From NCBI RefSeq assembly GCF_010692325.1, contig NZ_JAAHHW010000075.1:1-33609 (forward strand): a stretch of 33,609 bases of DNA. Direction: 5' to 3'. The position numbers and the translations under genes were made by a program. Numbering within the stretch: position 1 is the stretch's first letter; each line of letters begins with the position of its first letter. A model generated the notes under the pieces. It ran no database searches. It had not been told where the DNA came from and worked only from the letters and a program-made list of their open reading frames with translations. Shown one piece after another: positions 17,564 through 24,934 of this stretch. This stretch comes from Moorena sp. SIO3I8 (GTDB taxonomy: Bacteria; Cyanobacteriota; Cyanobacteriia; Cyanobacteriales; Coleofasciculaceae).

Positions 17564-19052
17564 TTACTCTGAAACTATCTCGATTGGTAACACTACTGTA
17601 AATGTCGTCTTTCCAGGCACCGACTCCACCTCAATCTGACCCTGATGTTTATCCACAATCTTTTTGACAATATCTAGGCCCAAACCACTACCTTCTCCAG
17701 GGGGTTTAGTCGTAAAAAAAGGCTGAAATATTTTTGGTATAATTTCCGGGGGAATTCCTTTAGCACTATCATTGAAACTGACTTTTATCTGATCATCCTG
17801 CTGTCTGACATCAATGGTTAAGGTTCCCTTACTATCCATAGCTTGAATGCTATTGTGAATCAAGTTCGTCCAAACTTGATTAAGTTGGTCGGGATAGCAA
17901 AGAATAGCAGGCAAGGAATCCTCATAATTTATGATTACTTCTACACCGTATTTGAGTTGGTTATAATAGAGAGTTAAAATAGTATCAATCCCTTCAATAA
18001 TATTTGCCTCTATCTTGTTACCACTAGAATCATCATGGGCATAATTTTTCAGGGCAAACACCACTTTAGCAGCTCGTTCAGCAGCGGTAACAATGTTACG
18101 GGTACTGGTTTGGAGATTAGCAAATTGATAGGCAGTTTGTAAAATTTTTTCTCCCTCTGGGTCTTTCAGTAGAGGCAACAAAGGGTGTAGGTAGTCCCAA
18201 ACCCCAATTCCTACTAAAATATTGGCGAGTTTTGCTGCTTTCTGAATCGAGTGGGATGTCATCTGGCCGGTCAAGGCTTTTCTGATTTGACGTTCCGAGT
18301 AGATAAAGGAGTCGTTTGTTGGCTGGAGCGTTCTAGTAAGGTAAAGAAATCCGATTGGCGTTCCTTGGAAAGTGCTTGAAAAAAGGAAGGTAACTGCTTG
18401 AGGTGGTGAGCTAAAAAGTTAGCAAGATTCCTAACTGAGGAGTTAATAGCACCTAAAGGAGTGTTAATTTCATGAGCAACTCCAGCTACTAATTGTCCGA
18501 GAGCAGCCATTTTTTCAGATTGGATCAACTCGTCTTGAGTAGCTTGCAGCTGTTGCAGGGTTTCGTTCAGTTCTGCTTCCACTTCCATGCGCTGTTTGAT
18601 TTCGTTTTTCAGACGTCGATTCTGCTCTTCCAATGTCTTGGTTTGGTCTTCAAGGGTTTTGGTCAAAGAACGCAGTTGTAAATGTACCTTGACTCTTGCT
18701 AACACCTCCTGTGACTGAATCGGTTTAGTCAGATAATCGACTCCCCCAAGCTCAAATCCTTTCACCTTATCCTCTATACCGGATAAAGCCGTCATAAAAA
18801 TTACAGGAATATCTTTGGTTTCGTCATCTGCTTTCAAACGGCGGCAGGTTTCAAAGCCATCCATCCCTGGCATCAACACATCCAGCAAAATTATTTCAAG
18901 CCACTCTCACCATTGCGGGCTACCAAAATCGTCAAACCAGCATCTTCCAAATAATCAACAGCTACTCCTAAATTGGTGGGATTATCATCAATCACCAAAA
19001 TAGTGAAGTTGGTTAAGTCAAGATTAGGGATATTCCTCGTGGTGACACTCAT
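17564..19052 (-). pseudogene. Receiver-histidine kinase hybrid, broken by a deletion and a frameshift
   Basis: The gene starts at ATG 19052 (MSVTTRNIPN). An N-terminal receiver begins FTILVIDDNPTNL and runs to RNGESGL (near 18892), where the frame stops. It resumes in another frame at [14 protein letters not shown], with about nine residues missing, consistent with a ~29-bp deletion. After the receiver come a coiled coil ([19 protein letters not shown]), the H-box [20 protein letters not shown], then a second break near 18295. Restoring one G (CGG-GAA-CGT) gives [12 protein letters not shown], the expected text. The rest holds the N-box (NLIHNSIQAM), F-box (FQPFFTTKP) and G2 box (GEGSGLGL). 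This would have been a cytoplasmic two-component kinase of a common cyanobacterial type. The single-base break could be a sequencing error; the deletion is harder to explain that way. Confidence 0.85.
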
Positions 19053-19205
19053 TGCTCTTGTTCCCAGTGCAGATAGTTTTCCACTAAAGCCACAATCTCC
19101 TCTTCCTAAAACCCTCGCGCTAAATCTTTGAGTTGATTGGTAATAAGGAATATAGTCATCCAGTTCATCAACATAGATAGCTGTGTCACGAATTTTCCTC
19201 ATCAA
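19049..19205 (-). pseudogene. C-terminal remnant of an upstream hybrid kinase or receiver gene
   Basis: Reading towards the kinase gene gives VDELDDYIPYY in one frame and then, after one extra T (near 19142), NQLKDLARGF-stop-EEEIVALVENYLHWEQEQ-stop in the next frame. The stop in the middle is TAG, where CAG (Gln) would restore the text. Such IPYANQLKDLARGFQ..LVE tails end cyanobacterial sensor proteins. Its TGA overlaps the ATG of the following gene (ATGA), as in an operon. Everything upstream is lost. So two neighbouring two-component genes have decayed together. Confidence 0.65.
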
Positions 19206-19771
19206 AAATCAAGCGCGAGTTTGCAAACCCCGCCTATGGGCGACTAGGGAAGAGAAACGAGAGACCAGGGCGGAAAAACGAGCCGGGGTATTTATTCCCC
19301 CTAAGTTACTTATGATCTGGATATTCAATGGTATTACTTCCCAATCTTCCCCATCCTCTGGTTCAGATCTCTATTTTCCCCAGTAATTCACCAATCTGGC
19401 AAAGTTTCAGGTCAATAGCAATTACACTATGTCTAGATTTGGGGATTGAGCCAAGCCTGCGCGAGATCAGCTCTACGCCTAGTAATAATGCCTAGTAATA
19501 ATATCGTTGCGGTTTATCCTAATGATGGGAAGATGGGCAGAGGGTCAATTGAGGCAAATGATTGAGGCAAATGTAAGTTGTCAAAAATTTTAATGCTACC
19601 AGATGATATAAGAGAAGCGTGGGATTCCAATCTCTTTAGGTGCGCGCCTCCTAGGCCGCGAGCAATCCCTCGCGGCCTAGGGTCGCACCTTTTGATGGGT
19701 TTGCTAATCTGGAGTTATGCCCTGTAATCTGACCCAGAAACCCACTGACCATTGACTAATGACCAGTAACT
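19206..19771. other. Intergenic upstream of accA
   Basis: No gene seen. It contains A/G-rich DNA at about 19245-19285, two copies of attgaggcaaatg (about 19548-19572), and the strong hairpin listed separately. The accA promoter is expected here but no clear motif is visible. Confidence 0.5.
19638..19690. repeat. Very stable two-tier hairpin upstream of accA
   Basis: The inner stem cctaggccgcgag (19650-19662) pairs perfectly over 13 bp with ctcgcggcctagg (19669-19681) across a 6-base loop. An outer stem aggtgcg (19638-19644) pairs with cgcacct (19684-19690), with a small internal loop. Four T follow on the plus strand (19690-19693). It is 81 bp before the accA start. It could be an attenuator or terminator in the accA leader, or a G+C-rich palindromic repeat element. 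Confidence 0.85.
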
Positions 19772-20746
19772 ATGTCACCAGCCAAAAACAGAACCTTTAG
19801 TCTCGACTTTGAAAAGCCACTGGTTGAACTGGAAAAACGAATTAAGCAAATTCGGGAACTTGCAGAAGAAAACAATGTCGATGTTTCTGACCAAATCCGC
19901 CAACTGGAGACAAGAGCAATCCAACTGCGTCAGGAAATTTTCAATAGTTTATCACCAGGGCAACGGCTACAGCTAGCCCGTCACCCTAGGCGTCCAAGTA
20001 CCCTCGATTATATTCAGGCAATCACTGATGAGTGGTTTGAGTTGCATGGCGATCGCGGTGGTTATGATGACCCAGCCTTAGTGGGGGGGATTGGCTCTTT
20101 GGTGGGTCGTGCTGTGGTAATATTAGGACATCAAAAAGGTCGGGATACTAAAGATAATGTAGCTCGCAACTTCGGCATGGCTGCGCCTGGGGGCTACCGT
20201 AAAGCGATGCGGCTGATGGAACACGCTAATCGCTTTGATATGCCAATTTTGACCTTTATTGATACCCCTGGTGCTTGGGCTGGTGTGAAGGCGGAAGAAC
20301 TAGGACAAGGAGAAGCGATCGCTTATAACCTCCGAGAAATGTTTCGCCTGGATGTGCCCATTATGTGTACAGTCATTGGTGAAGGAGGTTCTGGTGGTGC
20401 TTTGGGAATTGGTGTTGGTGATCGGGTTTTGATGTTTGAAAACGCTGTCTACACCGTAGCTAGCCCAGAAGCTTGTGCCGCCATCCTTTGGAAAGATGCT
20501 AGCCAAGGACAGCAAGCCGCAGCAGCGTTAAAGATTACCGCTTGGGACCTCAAAGAATTAGGGATTATTGACAAAGTTTTATCGGAACCCATAGGGGGAG
20601 CTCATGGGGATCCCTTGGCAGCCGCCTCTATCCTCAAAGAGGCTCTATTGGAAAACCTGGCAGAACTAACTCAATTAACCGCTCAACAGCGCCGGGATTT
20701 GCGCTATCAGAAGTTCCGAAATATGGGGATTTTTGTAGAAAGTTAG
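19772..20746 (+). CDS. accA: Acetyl-CoA carboxylase, carboxyltransferase subunit alpha
   Basis: A 324-residue full-length AccA. With AccD it forms the carboxyltransferase that moves the carboxyl group from biotin-BCCP to acetyl-CoA, giving malonyl-CoA for fatty acid synthesis. It starts [17 protein letters not shown], followed by the usual N-terminal helical segment ([18 protein letters not shown]). The crotonase-like core shows [55 protein letters not shown] and the oxyanion-hole region [17 protein letters not shown]. All motifs are intact. No ribosome binding site stands out. Its product is also the extender unit of the olefin synthase 5 kb upstream; that link is metabolic, and accA is not in the same operon. 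Confidence 0.97.
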   Translation: MSPAKNRTFSLDFEKPLVELEKRIKQIRELAEENNVDVSDQIRQLETRAIQLRQEIFNSLSPGQRLQLARHPRRPSTLDYIQAITDEWFELHGDRGGYDDPALVGGIGSLVGRAVVILGHQKGRDTKDNVARNFGMAAPGGYRKAMRLMEHANRFDMPILTFIDTPGAWAGVKAEELGQGEAIAYNLREMFRLDVPIMCTVIGEGGSGGALGIGVGDRVLMFENAVYTVASPEACAAILWKDASQGQQAAAALKITAWDLKELGIIDKVLSEPIGGAHGDPLAAASILKEALLENLAELTQLTAQQRRDLRYQKFRNMGIFVES

Positions 20747-21110
20747 TCTTGAAGGGGTGAATAGGTAAACCGGTTAGAGGTATATCTCCCACCTTCGCGG
20801 CGGCGTTGCTCAACTAAAAACTGATTTCAAGGGTCGTGATTTGAAGTATAGTTAGATTCGTTACCAATTAGGGCTACCAACCTCAGGGATAAAACTTTAT
20901 ATATAGCAAGGGGGTCATCCTCTGGGGGATTGAGCTAATCATGCTCGCCATTTTCTCCGATGTTTACCTTGGTAGCCCAATTACCAATTACCCTATCCCG
21001 ATTTTTCTATCCTCAAAGTTTATTATTGACAGCCGACTTGGTAGCTGAATAGTCTGCGAATGATGATACAATTAACAAATGTTCACAATATTCTAAGGTA
21101 GTTAGTCAGT
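20747..21110. promoter_or_regulatory. Intergenic after accA with a candidate promoter
   Basis: No gene is seen. A TTGACA box at 21026-21031 with a weak AATAGT at 21048-21053 (16-bp spacer) is a possible sigma-70 promoter for the SDR gene. The words ggtagccc and gggctacc (about 20871-20979) form an interrupted inverted repeat around an AT-rich centre. Confidence 0.3.
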
Positions 21111-21386
21111 TTGCTAAACAATTTCGGATACACCGAAAACCTAGCTGTGCCTTTGGAGATTAACTGCCCTAAGGGAGTGTCTAAAATCTCGGTGCCTAAC
21201 CAACTCACTGAACCTAAGGTTAATTCGACTGCCTCCACCTCTGGTGACCTTGTAGCTGGCTTAGCAGATTTAAAGCTAGCAGATTTAAACCAAATAACTG
21301 CGTTATGTGGGCATTTGCTTCCGAGCAATCCTGAGTTTTATCCAGACCGTAGAGAAGCATTTGTAACAAAATCTTGTAAAATTTGA
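21111..21386 (+). CDS. Possible small ORF ending in the start codon of the SDR gene
   Basis: A 91-codon frame beginning with TTG at 21111, or GTG at 21147. It has no ATG and I do not recognise it. Its stop overlaps the SDR start as TGATG (21384-21388), the arrangement typical of translational coupling, and the SDR gene has no ribosome binding site of its own. Against it, the sequence is low in complexity (LADLKLADL) and the start codons are poor. It may be a leader peptide or chance. Confidence 0.25.
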   Translation: MLNNFGYTENLAVPLEINCPKGVSKISVPNQLTEPKVNSTASTSGDLVAGLADLKLADLNQITALCGHLLPSNPEFYPDRREAFVTKSCKI

Positions 21387-22111
21387 TGACATCGACTGTT
21401 GAGCGACGCGCCATAATTACTGGAGCGAGCAGTGGTATTGGCAAGGAAACAGCTTTAGCCTTTGCTAAGGCAGGAATCAGTGTAGCCTTAGTCAGCCGTT
21501 CCCGGAACAACTTAGAGATGGTTGCTGCTGCTGCTAGGGCAGCTGGGGTGCAAGCTAAGGCTTATCCATATGATTTAGCTGATCTGGAGCAGGTTAGATC
21601 TTGGATAGAAGAAATCACAGCAGATTTTGCTCCTATCACTATTCTCGTCAATAATGCGGGAATAGCTGACGCTAGATATCTCAGTGAGACACCGCTATCA
21701 GATTGGCAGCGCTTAATTGACCTGAATCTGACCAGTGTGTTTCAGTGCATCCAGGGGGTTCTGCCTGCTATGCGTGCCCAACACCGAGGCACGATCGTTA
21801 ACGTGGCATCAATTGCTGCTAAGCAAGCCTTGCCTAAATGGGGGGCTTACAGCGTTAGTAAGGCAGGTATGATTGCCCTCTCCAAGACTCTAGCAGCGGA
21901 GGAAAGCCGCCATGGTATCCGGGTAGTAAGCATTTGTCCAGGTGCAGTCAATACCCCTTTATGGGATGCAGATACAGTTCAGGTGCAATTAAATCGGTCA
22001 GGGATGTTGACCCCAGAAATTGTTGCCCAGTCAATTTTGCACACCGTCGAGCTCCCACAACAGGCTGTCATCGAGTCCTTGACTCTGATGCCCAGTGCCG
22101 GAATTCTTTAG
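21386..22111 (+). CDS. SDR family oxidoreductase (FabG-like)
   Basis: A 241-residue classical short-chain dehydrogenase/reductase starting at ATG 21386. The NAD(P) binding motif TGASSGIG lies at about 14-21, followed by VALVSRSRNNL, which favours NADPH. NNAG lies at about 89-92. The catalytic Ser is in NVASIAAKQ and the Tyr/Lys pair in YSVSKAG. The GIRVVSICPGAVNTPLW segment follows. Fold and length match FabG-type reductases. The substrate cannot be read from the sequence: 3-oxoacyl reduction is possible, but the adjacent folE makes a pterin-related (sepiapterin or dihydropteridine) reductase worth considering. It is 113 bp from folE on the same strand. Confidence 0.93.
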   Translation: MTSTVERRAIITGASSGIGKETALAFAKAGISVALVSRSRNNLEMVAAAARAAGVQAKAYPYDLADLEQVRSWIEEITADFAPITILVNNAGIADARYLSETPLSDWQRLIDLNLTSVFQCIQGVLPAMRAQHRGTIVNVASIAAKQALPKWGAYSVSKAGMIALSKTLAAEESRHGIRVVSICPGAVNTPLWDADTVQVQLNRSGMLTPEIVAQSILHTVELPQQAVIESLTLMPSAGIL

Positions 22112-22224
22112 GGTATAGGTAAAAATAATAGCACACTTTAAGGTTATTGCTGTGTCAATTCAACCTGTCCCTATGGTCTGGCAATATCAAGTTCATTTTT
22201 GTTTACAATCTAATCAGATTAATC

Positions 22225-22947
22225 ATGACTATTGCTTCTTCCAATGGTTTCAACCGTGTTGAATCTGTTTCAACTGCTAAAAGTATCAATGGTAATGAGA
22301 AACATCAGCTAGAGACCCGTCCTGAGCGCAATACCCAGAATGGTCACCAGCCCAATTTACAACCTCCTTTGGAAGAACTGAACCAGGAGATGATCAACGC
22401 TGTCACCACTATCCTATTGGGTGTTGGTGAAGACCCGCAACGAGAGGGACTGCTCAAAACCCCTAAGCGGGTAGCCGAGGCAATGCGATTCTTGACTAGT
22501 GGTTACAATCAGTCTTTAGAGACAATAGTCAACGGGGCAATTTTTGACGAAGGTCACAATGAAATGGTACTCGTGCGGGATATCAATTTCTTTAGCCTCT
22601 GTGAACACCACATGTTGCCATTTATGGGTAAGGCTCACGTCGCCTATATCCCTAACCAAAAAGTGGTAGGACTCAGTAAAATAGCTCGTGTGGTCGAGAT
22701 GTATGCACGGCGACTGCAAGTTCAGGAACGGCTGACTCGCCAGATTGCCGAAGCCATTCAAGCTGTCCTAGATCCCAAGGGTGTGGCTGTGGTGATGGAA
22801 GCTACCCATATGTCCATGGTGATGCGGGGTGTGCAAAAACCAGGGTCTTGGACTGGCACCAGTGCGATGGTCGGGATTTTTCAAGAGGATCAAAAAACTC
22901 GTGAGGAATTTCTCAACCTAATTCGCCATCAACCGAATTTCTTTTAG
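22225..22947 (+). CDS. folE: GTP cyclohydrolase I
   Basis: FolE converts GTP to dihydroneopterin triphosphate, the first step to folate and other pterins. From ATG 22225 the protein has 240 residues; the frame is open back to 22147 but the first ~50 residues are variable in the family. Core motifs are [23 protein letters not shown], the zinc-binding CEHHMLPF (Cys126, His129), [34 protein letters not shown] and EFLNLIRHQ. The third zinc ligand is normally Cys in HMCMVMRGV. Here it reads HMSMVMRGV: the codon at 22813-22815 is TCC, so Ser197. The next positions (GSWTGTSAM) are also slightly unusual. The gene is otherwise intact. A second folE in the genome or altered metal use are both possible. 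Confidence 0.95.
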   Translation: MTIASSNGFNRVESVSTAKSINGNEKHQLETRPERNTQNGHQPNLQPPLEELNQEMINAVTTILLGVGEDPQREGLLKTPKRVAEAMRFLTSGYNQSLETIVNGAIFDEGHNEMVLVRDINFFSLCEHHMLPFMGKAHVAYIPNQKVVGLSKIARVVEMYARRLQVQERLTRQIAEAIQAVLDPKGVAVVMEATHMSMVMRGVQKPGSWTGTSAMVGIFQEDQKTREEFLNLIRHQPNFF

Positions 22948-23317
22948 GGGTTTGACTTGAACGGTTAACTAATCCTACTAAAAAAGTCATTAGTCATTAG
23001 TGATTAGATCTCTGGGAAAATTAACGTTTAGCTTAGACCTGACAAGGAGTAGAGCCATGATTTTCACCAGAGTTCTATTAGTCCTTAGTGAAAAACACAC
23101 ACACATTAGTAACGGTAGTTGCTGATGACAGATGGTAAGCTATCAGCTATCAGCGTGTCGCGTATCAGCGAAAGGCCTGTCGCCACGCTACCGGAACAGT
23201 TTATGCCCATAGGGCAGGCTACACCGAACAGCTTTTGAATAAAATAAGCTGACGGCATTAGGCTGACGGCTGAATGCTTACGACAGATGAGTAATGACTA
23301 ATGACTCACTTTAGCCA
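22948..23317. repeat. Intergenic with interspersed repeats
   Basis: No gene. It holds a repeat segment at about 23140-23285: agctatcagcgtgtcgcg, gccacgctaccggaacag and agctgacggc, then tgaatgctta. This shares words with 5606-5780 and 26325-26385. Short runs of acacac and tagtcatta repeats precede it. Confidence 0.5.
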
Positions 23318-23515
23318 CTAGTTAACACAATCCTCCCTAATAGTCTCCACATCAAACATAATGGAAAATTTTGCCTCAGGCATCATCTGCTTTAAAACCC
23401 GTAGATGTTCTTCAGCATTGCCGCGCCGTCGAAATCGGCCAACGGTGATATTGCTGAGCTTGGGTTGCAAAAGGACAATGATCCAGGGATTTAGCTTTTC
23501 TGTATAATTCAACAT
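23318..23515 (-). CDS. Small conserved cyanobacterial-type protein
   Basis: A 65-residue protein starting at ATG 23515, with AAGGAAA 5-7 bases upstream. The pattern PWIIVLLQPKLSNITVGRFRRRGNAEEHLRVLKQMMPEAKFSIMFD resembles small cyanobacterial proteins I have seen (PW-x-V-x-L-x-P-N, then VARFRSRSDAEGHL and a closing beta strand). They have no assigned function. The predicted fold is a compact beta-alpha-beta unit. It stands alone, between repeats. The good ribosome binding site and conserved look support a real gene. Confidence 0.65.
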   Translation of the reverse strand: MLNYTEKLNPWIIVLLQPKLSNITVGRFRRRGNAEEHLRVLKQMMPEAKFSIMFDVETIREDCVN

Positions 23516-23630
23516 AGGTTTTCCTTATAGCTTTTCCTTGAGACACTTGAATTTGGTGCCAAATTAGCTTCCACTTTCATCAGCGACCCATCTTTACACG
23601 TTGGGAAGCTCGTGAGATGGGGTAACCCAT

Positions 23631-23674
23631 GTGCGGACGCTTACGTAGGGCTTACAGCCCCTCATAATGAGCGG
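23631..23674. repeat. Interspersed G+C-rich repeat, diverged copy
   Basis: The order gtgcggacgc - spacer - agcccctc - atgagcg found here recurs at 30457-30497 with the spacer changed. The copy also has gcccctcat/atgagcgggc, a near-perfect stem with one bulge. Just before it, atggg-gtaa-cccat (23617-23630) forms a GNRA-capped hairpin. Confidence 0.65.
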
Positions 23675-23717
23675 GCAGGATTAATGACCGGCTGCATTAG
23701 TACATATGTACTAAGTT

Positions 23718-24120
23718 GTGCGTGGAATTGAACACAGCGTGACAGTTCTGCTTATTTTTTGTCTAATTCTTCTCACTTTTTGTCTAATCAGTTATAATAG
23801 ACGAGCAAGTAATGGTGAATTAAAGTCTATTAAAGTTGATGACCAAAGGCGAAAATGCACCGGTTAACGACAGTAGACATCAAACCTCCTGTGGATAGAG
23901 CAATCAAAATCAGAAATTTGGCTGGGGCATCCCGTCATAAGTAAAGCTTGCCTTATACCCGAACGCAGAAGCGTTTCCGTAAGGAAATAGCGATGGCTGG
24001 GGTTGGCGAAAAGCCTACACCTAATCGATAGAGAGGTTTGGGAAATGTCACCGTGACTAGTTGCGGGTTAGATTCCCCTGATCAGGTAAGTCTGCTGGTG
24101 TTGAAGCGGCTTACTTTCGA
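23718..24120 (+). mobile_element. Probable group II intron 5' fragment (domain I), no maturase
   Basis: GTGCG at 23718 matches the 5' consensus of group II introns. Downstream the DNA is noncoding but rich in RNA-like structure. Examples are tttcc-gtaa-ggaaa (about 23973-23986) and ggc-gaaaa-gcc (about 24004-24015). Others are gtcac-c-gtgac (about 24048-24058) and gtaag-ctgct paired with agcgg-cttac (24086-24114). The order agtctattaaagttgatg, then cgaacg, tttccgtaaggaaa and gttggcgaaaagcc recalls domain I of cyanobacterial group II introns, from memory. No reverse transcriptase and no domain V (34-nt GAAA-capped hairpin) follow before 24466, so it would be a truncated copy. An alternative is a free-standing structured RNA; a TATAAT at 23793 could then be its promoter. 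Confidence 0.45.
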
Positions 24121-24295
24121 TTGCGCGATGATTTGCCTCTAGCTTGGCATAGCTTCGGGAATATTAGCTGTTTGGTGCAAACATTTTACAGAAAATTTAT
24201 CTACGGTATGGTTAGTGGTAAGCTATTTTACTGAACTAGCTAATAACCCTATGTGATAGAGCCAAACTGCTTGCTGCTGTCTGGCAAACAAGAAA

Positions 24296-24327
24296 AGGGC
24301 AGAAAACAAAGTTAACTGCCCTATTTT
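24296..24327 (+). terminator. Terminator-like hairpin with T-rich tail
   Basis: The stem agggcag (24296-24302) pairs with ctgccct (24316-24322) over a 13-base loop and is followed by atttt. This fits a Rho-independent terminator for transcription coming from the left. The tail also pairs with the MITE that follows (gccct...agggc), so the hairpin may belong to a nested palindrome. Confidence 0.5.
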
Positions 24328-24330
24328 AAT

Positions 24331-24422
24331 TAGGGCTTACGCAATTTAGCCATCGACACACGACATGTAGGTTTTAGAGGGTAACTATAAAACTACATGT
24401 AGAGTTCATCCGCAAGCCCTAT
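24331..24422. repeat. MITE-like element, about 92 bp
   Basis: The ends tagggcttacgca (24331-24343) and tgcggatgaact...agccct form an imperfect inverted repeat (agggcttgcgga when read from the right). Inside, acatgtaggttttag (24364-24378) pairs with ctataaaactacatgt (24385-24400). The AGGGCTTACGCA end resembles termini of DDE insertion sequences common in cyanobacteria, so this is probably a non-autonomous derivative. It lies 44 bp upstream of the XRE gene and may carry or displace its promoter. Confidence 0.7.
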
Positions 24423-24465
24423 TTAAGCAAAGCGTTCAAGTTTTCTTGAACAAAAACAATTTATT

Positions 24466-24696
24466 ATGAAAAGCCAAGAAGATCAACCTCTTACCCTGGT
24501 ACAACTCAGGGAAAATGCCAATCTGACTCAAATGAAATTAGCTATTGCTGTTGGTGTCAGCATTACGACGATTAGTGACTGGGAAAATGGCAAAGCCGAA
24601 CCACGCTTAAAGCACGTCAGGCTCCTGGTTGAAATACTGGGTTGTTCTTTCGAGGACCTTTCTCAAGCCTTTGAGCAAGCAAAACGTCGTTCGTAA
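24466..24696 (+). CDS. XRE-family helix-turn-helix transcriptional regulator
   Basis: A 76-residue single-domain DNA-binding protein starting at ATG 24466. The HTH covers residues 9-65: LVQLRENANLTQMKLAIAVGVSITTISDWENGKAEPRLKHVRLLVEILGCSFEDL. The TQMKLAIAVGV and TTISDWENGKAEPR helices correspond to helices 2 and 3 of Cro/C1 proteins. It has no extra domain and no toxin-like partner next to it. A MITE-like element lies immediately upstream and a palindromic repeat immediately downstream, so it is an orphan regulator. Small XRE genes of this type are common in cyanobacterial repeat regions. Confidence 0.9.
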   Translation: MKSQEDQPLTLVQLRENANLTQMKLAIAVGVSITTISDWENGKAEPRLKHVRLLVEILGCSFEDLSQAFEQAKRRS

Positions 24697-24713
24697 AGCG
24701 ATGCAGGGTGGTA

Positions 24714-24812
24714 AAAGGGAGCCAGTGCGGTCAAAGGGAGCCAGTGCGGTCTTGGAGGTCCCCCAAGACCCCGCTGTATCTCTACTCCCTACTCCCTACT
24801 CCCTACTCCCAT
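24714..24812. repeat. Repeat cluster after the XRE gene
   Basis: Two perfect 19-bp units (aaagggagccagtgcggtc) occupy 24714-24751. A hairpin ggtcttgg-aggtccc-ccaagacc covers 24748-24770 and might end XRE transcription. A tactccc heptamer array follows at about 24783-24811. A related palindromic repeat with gcgatgcagcgcggtcttggg lies at 30371. Confidence 0.85.
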
Positions 24813-24934
24813 TAACCCAGGACTTTCTACCTCACCCAATTGAGAACTGCTATATATAAACATAAGCGTGAAAATGAACCATTAACCCAATTGATATCTC
24901 AGCTGAAAGTTAATTTCCCCAAAGGTCTAATGAT

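Noticed and set aside
24060-24090. gcgggttagattcccc considered as a tRNA T-arm
   Set aside because: No anticodon arm or acceptor stem of correct spacing is found, and the loop lacks the TTCRA consensus.
24466-24696. XRE gene considered as an antitoxin of a toxin-antitoxin pair
   Set aside because: No partner gene of toxin size is adjacent on either side; repeats flank it.
24629-24859. 76-codon frame overlapping the XRE gene end
   Set aside because: Most of it translates tandem repeats (tactccc and the 19-bp units).
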